A stretch of DNA of 8,828 bases from Candidatus Omnitrophota bacterium (GTDB lineage Bacteria > Omnitrophota > 4484-213): the NCBI GenBank assembly GCA_030640885.1, contig DAOWIN010000092.1:1-8828 (forward strand), written 5' to 3'. The position numbers were made by a program, and so were the translations under genes. Positions 1 through 5,179 of the stretch are shown one piece after another; within the stretch, counting starts at the first letter, position 1, and each line of letters opens with the position of its first letter. The notes below the pieces were generated by a model that searched no databases, was not told the DNA's origin, and saw only the letters and a program-made list of their open reading frames with translations.

Positions 1-2
1 CT

Positions 3-1118
3 TTAAATAAAAATAGATTAAAACAGGACGAAAAGAATAGAGCTGAGAACCTAATGATTGTGGATTTGTTCAGAAATGATTTAGGAAGAGTTTCGGAAAC
101 AAACAGTGTGAAGACGAAGGATATATTCTGCGTAGAGAAATACGAAACCCTTTTTCAAATGACCTCAACAATAAAAAGCGTTTTAAAAAAGGATACGGGA
201 CTTTATAAATTATTTGAGACAGTTTTTCCATCTGGTTCAGTAAGCGGTGCTCCCAAGATTCGCACAATGCAGATTATAAAGGGGATTGAAAAAGAGGAGC
301 GGCGGGTTTATACTGGGGCAATTGGTTTATTTAAGCCAGATGCAGAAGCAGTGTTTAATATAGGTATTCGTACCATTCTGTTACGGGATGAGAAAGGGGA
401 GATGGGCGTGGGTGGTGGAATTGTTTATGATTCTGATCCGCAGAAAGAATATGAGGAATGCAAATTAAAAGCTAATTTTTTGACCAAACCGCAAAAAGAG
501 TTTCAGTTGATTGAAACAATGCTTTGGTCGAAGAATTTTTTTCTTTTAGACTCTCATTTAAAACGTTTAAAAGAATCAGCAGAATATTTTGATTTTTGTT
601 ATGATGAAAACTATGTCCAAAAAACTCTTATGCAGATAAAAAAGAGATTTAACCCTAATTTTTCTTACAGAGTTCGTCTATTGCTTTTTAAGAACGGCGA
701 TGTTTCTATCACCTATCGCCGTCAAAAAAAGAAAAGTGCTTTACGGCAAATTATTGCTATTTCCGAACAAAAAACAAATTCTAAAGATAATTTTCTATAT
801 CATAAAACTACTCAGCGCCAGCTATATGATAGCGAGTATAAAAAATATAAAAAGCTGGGTTGTTATGATGTTCTTTTTAGAAATAAAAAAAATGAGCTCA
901 CCGAAGGAGCAATTTCTAATATTTTTATTAAAACAAAAAGAAAGTACTATACCCCACCGCTCAGCTGCGGGCTTTTGAACGGAGTTTATCGGAAGTATCT
1001 TTTGGATAAAAAAAAAGATGTTCAAGAGAAGGTATTGACTTTAAAGGATATTCAAAATGCCGAGGAGATATACCTGACTAATTCAGTGAGAGGGATGGTG
1101 AAAGTAAAAATCAGTTAA
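3..1118 (+). CDS. pabB: Aminodeoxychorismate synthase component I fused to 4-amino-4-deoxychorismate lyase (5'-partial)
   Basis: The frame is open to the left edge, so the ATG at 54 is an internal methionine: upstream codons read KQDEKNRAENL, the conserved lead-in to MIVDLFRNDLGRV of chorismate-binding enzymes. Numbering from that methionine, residues 1-145 are the end of the chorismate-binding domain (PSGSVSGAPK at 59-68, GVGGGIVYDSDP at 118-129, EYEECKLKA at 132-140). Residues about 152-354 form a class IV PLP aminotransferase-fold domain of the ADC lyase type. Its likely PLP lysine is K251 (HKTTQR, codon 804-806), followed by LTEGAISNIF, TPPLSCGLLNG and TNSVRG. Together the two halves convert chorismate to p-aminobenzoate for folate, with glutamine amidation by a PabA partner that is not in the window. 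The fused architecture is known in many bacteria. The stop TAA (1116-1118) lies inside a 7-base repeat array. Confidence 0.93.
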   Translation, partial: LNKNRLKQDEKNRAENLMIVDLFRNDLGRVSETNSVKTKDIFCVEKYETLFQMTSTIKSVLKKDTGLYKLFETVFPSGSVSGAPKIRTMQIIKGIEKEERRVYTGAIGLFKPDAEAVFNIGIRTILLRDEKGEMGVGGGIVYDSDPQKEYEECKLKANFLTKPQKEFQLIETMLWSKNFFLLDSHLKRLKESAEYFDFCYDENYVQKTLMQIKKRFNPNFSYRVRLLLFKNGDVSITYRRQKKKSALRQIIAISEQKTNSKDNFLYHKTTQRQLYDSEYKKYKKLGCYDVLFRNKKNELTEGAISNIFIKTKRKYYTPPLSCGLLNGVYRKYLLDKKKDVQEKVLTLKDIQNAEEIYLTNSVRGMVKVKIS

Positions 1119-1144
1119 CAGTCTACAGTTAACAGAAGACAGAG
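1110..1144. repeat. Heptanucleotide tandem array, NNCAGTY type
   Basis: Five consecutive 7-base units (ATCAGTT, AACAGTC, TACAGTT, AACAGAA, GACAGAG) with core CAGTY; the last two are degenerate. The array starts in the final two codons of the pabB-pabC fusion, provides its stop codon, and runs into the spacer before the phosphatase gene. The same core recurs at 3464-3512 at the end of pyrE. Confidence 0.7.
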
Positions 1145-1190
1145 AGCAAAAGATAAAGGAAAGAAGTTAAATAATAGAGGGTGCTACAGG

Positions 1191-1979
1191 ATGCAAAGTT
1201 CAATGATTTCTTTTGATAAAGATTCCTTAGAGAAAATTAAACAAACTTTTGCACAGGAACCAAGATTGATAGAAATTGAAGATGTCCAAAGGATTATCTT
1301 TGTTGGCGATACGCACGGGGATTTAGAAGCATCTCAAAAGGTTGTCCGGGATTATTTGAAGTTAGACAATGTGCTGATTTTTTTAGGGGATTATGTTGAC
1401 CGCGGACATTTTTCGCGGGAGAATTTAGATTTTTTATTAAAAACCAAAATTGAGAATTCTTCACAGATTTATCTTTTACAAGGAAATCACGAAGGACATC
1501 GCATATTGGAACTTTCCCCGGCTAATTTTTGGGAAGGGTTGAACAGCGAGTTATACAATCTTTATGCTTCCATAGTAGAAAAATTTCCTCTAATAGCAGT
1601 AGCCAAAGGCATTATTGCTTTGCACGGGGTTTTCCCCGATGTTAAAAATTTAGAAGAAATAAATCAGATAGAATTGGGAAGTAAGAAGTGGGAGCAGATA
1701 ACATGGGGGGATTTTGCCGAACAGAAAGGAGAACAATTAGCTCCTATCTCTGTTGGCAGACCCTTATTCGGCCGTGATTGGTTTTTAAAGATAATACACA
1801 GATTGAACAAAAAAATTTTGATAAGGTCGCATCAACCCCGTGCTTCACAATTTATGTTTGATAATAGATGCCTGACGATTTTTAGCTCATCGGTCTATGG
1901 CCGAGAGAGGACAATCGCCATTGCTGATTTAAGTAAGCCTTTAAGAGACGCAAGGGATTTAAAGATTAAAGTGATTTAG
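1191..1979 (+). CDS. PPP-family metallophosphatase (serine/threonine protein phosphatase-like)
   Basis: This 262-residue protein carries the full set of PPP-family metal-binding motifs: GDTHGD at 39-44, GDYVDRG at 66-72, GNHEG at 98-102, a lone HG at 145-146, and RSHQ at 212-215. These residues bind two metal ions and act in phosphoester hydrolysis. The length is close to a bare catalytic domain, with no signal peptide, membrane segment or extra domain, so it should be cytoplasmic. The substrate could be phosphoproteins, or a small molecule as in some bacterial PPP relatives; the sequence does not decide. The start ATG at 1191 has an AGAGGGTG ribosome-binding site at 1176-1183; a second ATG at 1203 is possible but is badly spaced from it. 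It lies between folate and pyrimidine genes without overlap, so its context says little about its job. Confidence 0.88.
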   Translation: MQSSMISFDKDSLEKIKQTFAQEPRLIEIEDVQRIIFVGDTHGDLEASQKVVRDYLKLDNVLIFLGDYVDRGHFSRENLDFLLKTKIENSSQIYLLQGNHEGHRILELSPANFWEGLNSELYNLYASIVEKFPLIAVAKGIIALHGVFPDVKNLEEINQIELGSKKWEQITWGDFAEQKGEQLAPISVGRPLFGRDWFLKIIHRLNKKILIRSHQPRASQFMFDNRCLTIFSSSVYGRERTIAIADLSKPLRDARDLKIKVI

Positions 1980-2125
1980 CAAATAAAGCTTCAATTTTTA
2001 TTCACAAAAAATATACTTTGAAAGCTTTGGCAAACTTTGGTTTTCACTGGAGCTATTGGACATATGAAGCAATTTATAATAAAATATATCTGGATGGTAT
2101 TTATCAATATTCTAAAAAGTACTGA
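1970..2125 (+). pseudogene. Possible remnant of a glycoside hydrolase (GH5-like) C-terminus
   Basis: One frame is open from 1970 to a TGA at 2123-2125 and has no sensible start codon. It encodes an unusually aromatic, protein-like stretch containing FGFHWSYWTYEAIYN followed by LDGIYQYS. The 'GFHW-YW-YK/EA' plus 'DGIY' pattern recalls the C-terminal region of cellulase-like GH5 proteins, from memory and without a search. It overlaps the last codons of the phosphatase by 10 bases in another frame and ends before the pyrF leader. I infer a decayed gene end. It could also be chance in an AT-rich spacer, though three Trp and about a dozen other aromatic residues in some 50 codons argue against that. 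A perfect TATAAT at 2075-2080 lies inside it, but no well-spaced -35 box accompanies it. Confidence 0.42.
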
Positions 2126-2156
2126 TGCCATTGATAATTCATCAGTGTCATCAGTG
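2121..2156. repeat. Hairpin plus 9-base direct repeat in the pyrF leader
   Basis: TCATCAGTG occurs twice in perfect tandem (2139-2147 and 2148-2156), ending 5 bases before the pyrF ATG. ACTGATG at 2121-2127 is complementary to CATCAGT at 2140-2146 or, alternatively, at 2149-2155. Two mutually exclusive 7-bp hairpins can therefore form over the translation initiation region, where no Shine-Dalgarno sequence is visible. Confidence 0.55.
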
Positions 2157-2161
2157 ATAAT

Positions 2162-2896
2162 ATGGAAAACAAACTTATTGTTAGTTTAGATGTTCCAAAT
2201 TTAAAGATAGCGGAGAAATTGTTAGATGAACTTTGCCCTTTAGTAGAAACATTTAAGGTAGGTAGCCAATTGTTTACTGCTGAGGGACCCAAAATTATTG
2301 ATTTAATTCATAAAAAAGAGAAAAAGGTTTTTTTGGATTTGAAGTTTCACGATATTCCTCATACAGTAGCTGAGACAGCGCGGGTAGCAACAGCGTTGGG
2401 GGTGTTTATGTTTAATGTGCATAGCGCGGGCGGTTTTGAAATGATGCGGGCGGCAACAACAGCGGCAAAAAAAGAAGCAGAAAGATTAAAAATTAAAAAG
2501 CCGCTTATTTTAGGAGTTACTTTACTTACAAGTTTTAATCAACAGATGTTAACAGAAACAGGGGTAACAAAAAAGATAGAGGAGTATGTTTTGCAATTGG
2601 CTCAGCAGGCAAAGGAAGCGGCTTTAGATGGGATAGTTGCTTCTCCGCAGGAGTTAAAATTTTTGCGAGAGAAATTAGGGAAAGATTTTATAATGGTTAG
2701 CCCTGGAATACGATTGCAGGTTACCCGCTATCCGCTATCCGCTACCCGCTTCAGAGAAGATGACCAAAAGAGAATATCTACGCCGGCAGAGGCGATAAAA
2801 GATGGAGCGGATTATATTGTGGTAGGCAGGCCAATTATTAACACGAAGTCTCCAATTGAAGCGGCAAAAAAAATAATCAAGGAAATGAAAGAATGA
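2162..2896 (+). CDS. pyrF: Orotidine 5'-phosphate decarboxylase
   Basis: The product catalyses the last step of UMP synthesis, decarboxylation of OMP. The 244-residue protein shows the family signature: substrate-binding D10, K32, and the catalytic DLKFHDIPHT at 59-68 with D59, K61 and D64. It also has the phosphate-site motifs SPGIR (180-184), DDQKR (200-204) and VVGRPI (220-225). The start at 2162 is the only usable one, since the frame has a TAA at 2135-2137, yet it lacks a Shine-Dalgarno sequence and sits behind a hairpin. The odd point is the stretch between GIR and DDQKR: 15 residues here against about 6 in E. coli-type enzymes as I recall them. Residues 187-196 of that stretch are encoded by four tandem 7-base units. 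The stop codon overlaps the pyrE start (ATGA), so the two should be cotranscribed and translationally coupled. Confidence 0.96.
   Translation: MENKLIVSLDVPNLKIAEKLLDELCPLVETFKVGSQLFTAEGPKIIDLIHKKEKKVFLDLKFHDIPHTVAETARVATALGVFMFNVHSAGGFEMMRAATTAAKKEAERLKIKKPLILGVTLLTSFNQQMLTETGVTKKIEEYVLQLAQQAKEAALDGIVASPQELKFLREKLGKDFIMVSPGIRLQVTRYPLSATRFREDDQKRISTPAEAIKDGADYIVVGRPIINTKSPIEAAKKIIKEMKE
2722..2749. repeat. Heptanucleotide tandem array inside pyrF (TAYCCGC x4)
   Basis: Four perfect-period units, TACCCGC, TATCCGC, TATCCGC and TACCCGC, lie in the coding sequence and encode PyrF residues 187-196 (VTRYPLSATR). They fall in the loop between the GIR motif and the phosphate-contacting DDQKR segment. 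The reading frame stays open across the array although 28 bases is not a multiple of three. Confidence 0.85.
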
Positions 2897-3540
2897 CTCA
2901 GAAAGAGATTTTAGAGATTTTCCAAAAATGTGGAGCTTTATTAAAAGGGCATTTTCAGCTTTCTTCAGGATTACACAGCAATAAATATCTGCAGTGTGCC
3001 TTAGTTCTCCAGCATCCCCGATATGCCCGCTTATTAGGTGAAGAGCTTGCTCAAAAGTTTTCTTCCCAAAAAATAGATGTAGTTATTGGTCCGGCAATGG
3101 GGGGTGTGATTATTGCTTACGAAACAGCGCGGGCACTTAATGCGCGAGCTTTATTTACTGAACGCTGGCAAGGGAAAATGGTTTTGCGGAGAGGGTTTAA
3201 AATCAAAGAGAGAGAAAGGGTTTTGATAATAGAAGATGTTCTTACTACCGGTGGTTCAGCAATGGAAGTTGTCAATTTAATAAAAGAACAAAGAGGAGAA
3301 ACAATCGGCATCGGGGCGATTGTGGATCGTAGCAGTAAAAAGGTTTTTGCAAGTGAACAATTTTTTAAATATGATTTTCTGTTTAAACTATCACCAGAAA
3401 CCTTTCCCGCAGATGATTGTCCTTTGTGCAAGCAAAGAATTCCCTTGGTTAAACCGGGCAGTAGGCAGTCGGCAGAAATCAGTCCACAGTCCACAGTCAA
3501 CAGTCTACAGTCTGCCGAAACCCGAGAACCTATCCCCTAA
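2893..3540 (+). CDS. pyrE: Orotate phosphoribosyltransferase with repeat-derived C-terminal tail
   Basis: The product makes OMP from orotate and PRPP, immediately before PyrF in the pathway. Recognition rests on GHFQLSSGLHSNKYLQ (19-34), GPAMGG (66-71), the PRPP-binding loop VLIIEDVLTTGGS (110-122), and the C-terminal ETFPADDCPLCK...PLVKPGS motif (169-190) typical of one bacterial PyrE group. Such proteins usually end just after KPGSR, so the natural end would be about residue 191. The following residues, to 215, are encoded largely by a 7-base tandem array (reading SPQSTVNSLQSAE) and look like a low-complexity addition with no role in catalysis. The gene overlaps pyrF by 4 bases. Whether the tail is tolerated or proteolysed cannot be judged from sequence. 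Confidence 0.95.
   Translation: MTQKEILEIFQKCGALLKGHFQLSSGLHSNKYLQCALVLQHPRYARLLGEELAQKFSSQKIDVVIGPAMGGVIIAYETARALNARALFTERWQGKMVLRRGFKIKERERVLIIEDVLTTGGSAMEVVNLIKEQRGETIGIGAIVDRSSKKVFASEQFFKYDFLFKLSPETFPADDCPLCKQRIPLVKPGSRQSAEISPQSTVNSLQSAETREPIP
3464..3517. repeat. Heptanucleotide NNCAGTC array bounded by a 7-bp inverted repeat
   Basis: Seven 7-base units from 3464 to 3512 have core CAGTC; the second (GGCAGAA) is degenerate. CGGCAGA at 3470-3476 is exactly complementary to TCTGCCG at 3511-3517, so most of the array sits in the loop of a potential hairpin. The array is translated as the C-terminal tail of PyrE and shares its core with the array at 1110-1144. Confidence 0.8.
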
Positions 3541-3544
3541 TTAA

Positions 3545-3558
3545 CGGGGTTGACCCCG
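3545..3558. repeat. Short GC-rich palindrome after pyrE
   Basis: CGGGG, loop TTGA, CCCCG form a 5-bp hairpin 4 bases after the pyrE stop. No T-run follows directly, so it is not a canonical intrinsic terminator by itself. CCCC at 3534-3537, in the last pyrE codons, could pair with the same GGGG instead. The 13-base string TAACGGGGTTGAC at 3542-3554 recurs exactly at 3676-3688, where it forms most of a promoter -35 region. Confidence 0.5.
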
Positions 3559-3688
3559 ATAGAAGTCCTGTCAGAAAAAATTTTCCTAAATTTTTTCTAT
3601 TGCTTTAAAAGATGTACCAGTCATAAAATCCTTCTTTGCAATAAACTAAAGTTTAACAATAAAAACACGAACTTCTAACGGGGTTGAC
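3549..3688. repeat. 140-bp AT-rich segment bounded by imperfect 18-bp inverted repeats
   Basis: The left arm 3549-3566 (GTTGACCCCGATAGAAGT) is the reverse complement of the right arm 3671-3688 (ACTTCTAACGGGGTTGAC) at 15 of 18 positions. No ORF lies between the arms; the interior is AT-rich and holds the palindrome at 3573-3598. This could be a miniature mobile-element-like unit, or duplicated regulatory palindromes in opposite orientations. I see no target-site duplication that would settle it. Confidence 0.45.
3573..3598 (+). terminator. AT-rich perfect hairpin, possible pyrFE terminator
   Basis: AGAAAAAATTT (3573-3583) is exactly complementary to AAATTTTTTCT (3588-3598) with a 4-base TCCT loop, giving an 11-bp stem with a T-run in its right arm. 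It could end the pyrF-pyrE transcript. The stem has almost no GC, so its strength as an intrinsic terminator is doubtful. Confidence 0.4.
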
Positions 3689-3712
3689 ATAAAAATAAAG
3701 CAGTGTTATATT
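3684..3712 (+). promoter_or_regulatory. Near-consensus sigma70 promoter for the PilZ-bamD-lptE set
   Basis: A perfect -35 TTGACA (3684-3689), a 17-base spacer and a -10 TATATT (3707-3712, one mismatch to TATAAT) precede the PilZ gene. Transcription would begin near 3719, leaving a leader of roughly 50 bases. It is one of the two best promoter matches in the window. Confidence 0.75.
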
Positions 3713-3733
3713 AAACGCACTACCAGCCAGACG

Positions 3734-3763
3734 CCTCTTTTAAGAAGATAATTTCCAAGAGGT
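3734..3763 (+). promoter_or_regulatory. Shine-Dalgarno of the PilZ gene with complementary upstream arm
   Basis: The ribosome-binding site AAGAGGT (3757-3763) lies 4 bases before the ATG at 3768. CCTCTT at 3734-3739 is exactly complementary to AAGAGG at 3757-3762, with a 17-base loop, so the leader can fold into a hairpin that hides the ribosome-binding site. Whether it forms in the cell is unknown; 6 bp is a modest stem. Confidence 0.4.
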
Positions 3764-3767
3764 AAAA

Positions 3768-4127
3768 ATGGATTTTTCTTTAGCTAAAGTTAAAGAAAGA
3801 AGAGAACATCCGCGTTTAAATACCCGTTTTCCTTTTCGCTATCACCTTTTTCCCCCAAGCAAGAAATTTTCCAATATTAAAAGGTCTTGGAGGGGGGTTC
3901 TTGGTTGCGATATTGGGAAGGGGGGAATAAGGTTTGCCAGTCAAAGATTTATTCCCAAATATAGCAAGTTATTGATAGAAAACCCACCCCTTTCTCCTTA
4001 TTGGCGTATAATAGCAAGGGTTTGCTGGGTTCAAAAAATGGCTTATAATGAAAGATACACCATAGGGTTAAGTTTTCAAAATGGGAATAAACAAGCAGAG
4101 AAAATTTTTAGTTTATATGCAGAATAA
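3768..4127 (+). CDS. Stand-alone PilZ-domain protein (putative cyclic-di-GMP receptor)
   Basis: This 119-residue protein consists of little more than one PilZ domain. The c-di-GMP-binding N-terminal element is present as ERREHPR (10-16), matching RxxxR with R12 and R16. The second motif, normally D/N-x-S-x-x-G, reads DIGKGG (48-53): Asp and the final Gly are kept, but Ser is replaced by Gly50. The domain closes with YTIGLSF (97-103). There is no signal peptide or effector domain, so it should act in the cytoplasm through a partner protein. It has its own strong promoter and ribosome-binding site and overlaps the next gene. That suggests expression with the envelope genes bamD and lptE, though a functional link is inference. 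The Ser-to-Gly change may weaken nucleotide binding. Confidence 0.85.
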   Translation: MDFSLAKVKERREHPRLNTRFPFRYHLFPPSKKFSNIKRSWRGVLGCDIGKGGIRFASQRFIPKYSKLLIENPPLSPYWRIIARVCWVQKMAYNERYTIGLSFQNGNKQAEKIFSLYAE

Positions 4128-5049
4128 AAGGTTTCTTTTTTTTCTTATTTTATGGGGGATGTTTTTTTCTTCTCCGCTAAGTTATGCTTTTTGGTTATGG
4201 CCCTCTGCCAAAGAAGATGTTCAGAAGCAATTTAATTTTGCCGAACAACTTTACGAAAATAAAGAATATCAAAAAGCGAGAGCTCAATTTAATAGATTGA
4301 GCAAACATTATCCCAAGTCAGTTTATGCCTATAAGGCTCAGTTTTTTTTTGGTAAGATTTGTGAAAAATTAGATAAACCATATGCGGCTTTTCAGATATA
4401 TAAGGACTGCATAAATAACTATTCTTACGATGAATACTTGGAGGAAATTGTTGAGCGGGAATATAACATTGGCATTTTTTTCTACCAGCAGGAGGTTGTT
4501 AAGGTTTTGGGATTAGAGGTTTCTTTGCCTCAGGAAAAGGCTATCGAAATATTTGAACAGATAAAAAGGCAGGCTCCTTACAGCGAATGGGGGGGCTTAG
4601 CCCAATATAATTTAGGGTTTTGTTATCAGAAGTTAAACAAATGGAAAAGGGCAGTTGAAGAGTTTGATAAATTTATTAGTGGGTATCCTGCGCATCCAAA
4701 GGTAATATGCGGAGATGCTGATTACGAAGTTGCCCTTTCTTCTTTCGAGAATGTTTTAGCCGCCGATTATGATCAAGAAAGGACAACAGATGCGCTTAAG
4801 CGATTTCAAGATTTTATTATCAAGCATTCTCAAAGCAAGTATTTAAAGGAAGCAAAAATAAAGGTAACCGTACTAAAGGAACGCATTGCTGAAGGTTTAT
4901 TTAACTCTGCTTTTTTCTATCGTCAGCAAGGTTGTTTAAAAAGTGCGGAAATTTATTATAACGAGATTATAGATGGATATGGAGAAACTGATTGGGCAAA
5001 GAAAGCCAGAGAGGAATTAGAAAAACTAAAGCAAATTTCTAATATCTAA
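4117..5049 (+). CDS. bamD: Exported BamD-like TPR protein (outer-membrane assembly factor family)
   Basis: Two in-frame starts exist, ATG 4081 and ATG 4117. I chose 4117 because it begins directly with a compact signal peptide: KR at 4-5, a hydrophobic core over 6-22, and likely cleavage after SYA at 22-24. It also shortens the overlap with the PilZ gene from 47 to 11 bases. Neither start has a good ribosome-binding site, so translational coupling is likely. The 310-residue product has TPR-like helical hairpins at about 36-69, 73-106, 158-191 and 255-291, with the YP...A pattern seen in BamD/YfgL-linked TPR proteins. BamD scaffolds the BAM complex that folds beta-barrel proteins. Unlike classical BamD there is no lipobox cysteine at the cleavage site, so it may be a periplasmic relative; CpoB-like proteins are the alternative. 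Its last three codons and stop lie in a 7-base repeat array. Confidence 0.72.
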   Translation: MQNKRFLFFLILWGMFFSSPLSYAFWLWPSAKEDVQKQFNFAEQLYENKEYQKARAQFNRLSKHYPKSVYAYKAQFFFGKICEKLDKPYAAFQIYKDCINNYSYDEYLEEIVEREYNIGIFFYQQEVVKVLGLEVSLPQEKAIEIFEQIKRQAPYSEWGGLAQYNLGFCYQKLNKWKRAVEEFDKFISGYPAHPKVICGDADYEVALSSFENVLAADYDQERTTDALKRFQDFIIKHSQSKYLKEAKIKVTVLKERIAEGLFNSAFFYRQQGCLKSAEIYYNEIIDGYGETDWAKKAREELEKLKQISNI

Positions 5050-5162
5050 TTGCTCTAATGTCTAATCAATGCCCAATGTTCAATGACTAATAATTGTTTA
5101 GACATTAGACATTTGTCATTAGATATTGATTAGGTCAATTAGACATTAGGTTAATTAGTCAT
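5038..5162. repeat. Inverted heptanucleotide arrays (TCTAATG / AGACATT) between bamD and lptE
   Basis: From 5038 to 5088 the sequence runs as 7-base units related to TCTAATG, including TCTAATA, TCTAATT, TCTAATG and TCTAATC, with a 2-base slip at 5052-5053. From 5100 to 5127 it runs as AGACATT, AGACATT, TGTCATT and AGATATT, and decays to about 5162. The second consensus is the reverse complement of the first. TCTAATGTCTAA (5054-5065) pairs perfectly with 5098-5109, and 5048-5066 pairs with 5138-5156 at 16 of 19 positions. The array includes the bamD stop codon and fills the whole bamD-lptE spacer, where a transcript could fold into a large hairpin. Confidence 0.75.
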
Positions 5163-5179
5163 TTGCTCAAAGAAGCTTT

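Noticed and set aside
70..267. Minus-strand open frame inside the pabB-pabC fusion
   Set aside because: It lies fully inside a well-supported gene on the other strand, has no recognisable protein features and no ribosome-binding site.
700..978. Plus-strand frame overlapping the aminotransferase-fold domain
   Set aside because: It is another frame of the lyase domain; the overlapped frame holds all family motifs, so this is a shadow caused by AT-rich codons.
822..1025. Minus-strand open frame opposite the end of the pabB-pabC fusion
   Set aside because: It is antisense to conserved motifs and has low-complexity Phe/Ile/Lys composition typical of shadow frames.
2056..2080. Promoter for pyrF with TATAAT at 2075-2080
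   Set aside because: The -10 is perfect, but the nearest -35-like string (TTGGAC, 2056-2061) is only 13 bases away, too close for a normal sigma70 promoter.
2104..2292. Minus-strand frame over the pyrF start
   Set aside because: It overlaps the N-terminal catalytic part of pyrF and shows no features of its own.
3464..3512. CRISPR-like array
   Set aside because: The units are 7 bases with no spacers, and no cas gene is present. This is a simple tandem repeat.
3117..3544. Open frames on both strands overlapping pyrE
   Set aside because: They cover the PRPP motif in the wrong frame or strand. The CAGTC array stays open in several frames because of its composition, which explains their length.
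4081..4116. Upstream ATG for the BamD-like protein
   Set aside because: It would put 12 extra residues before the signal peptide and overlap the PilZ gene by 47 bases; the ATG at 4117 gives a more typical signal peptide. It is not fully excluded.
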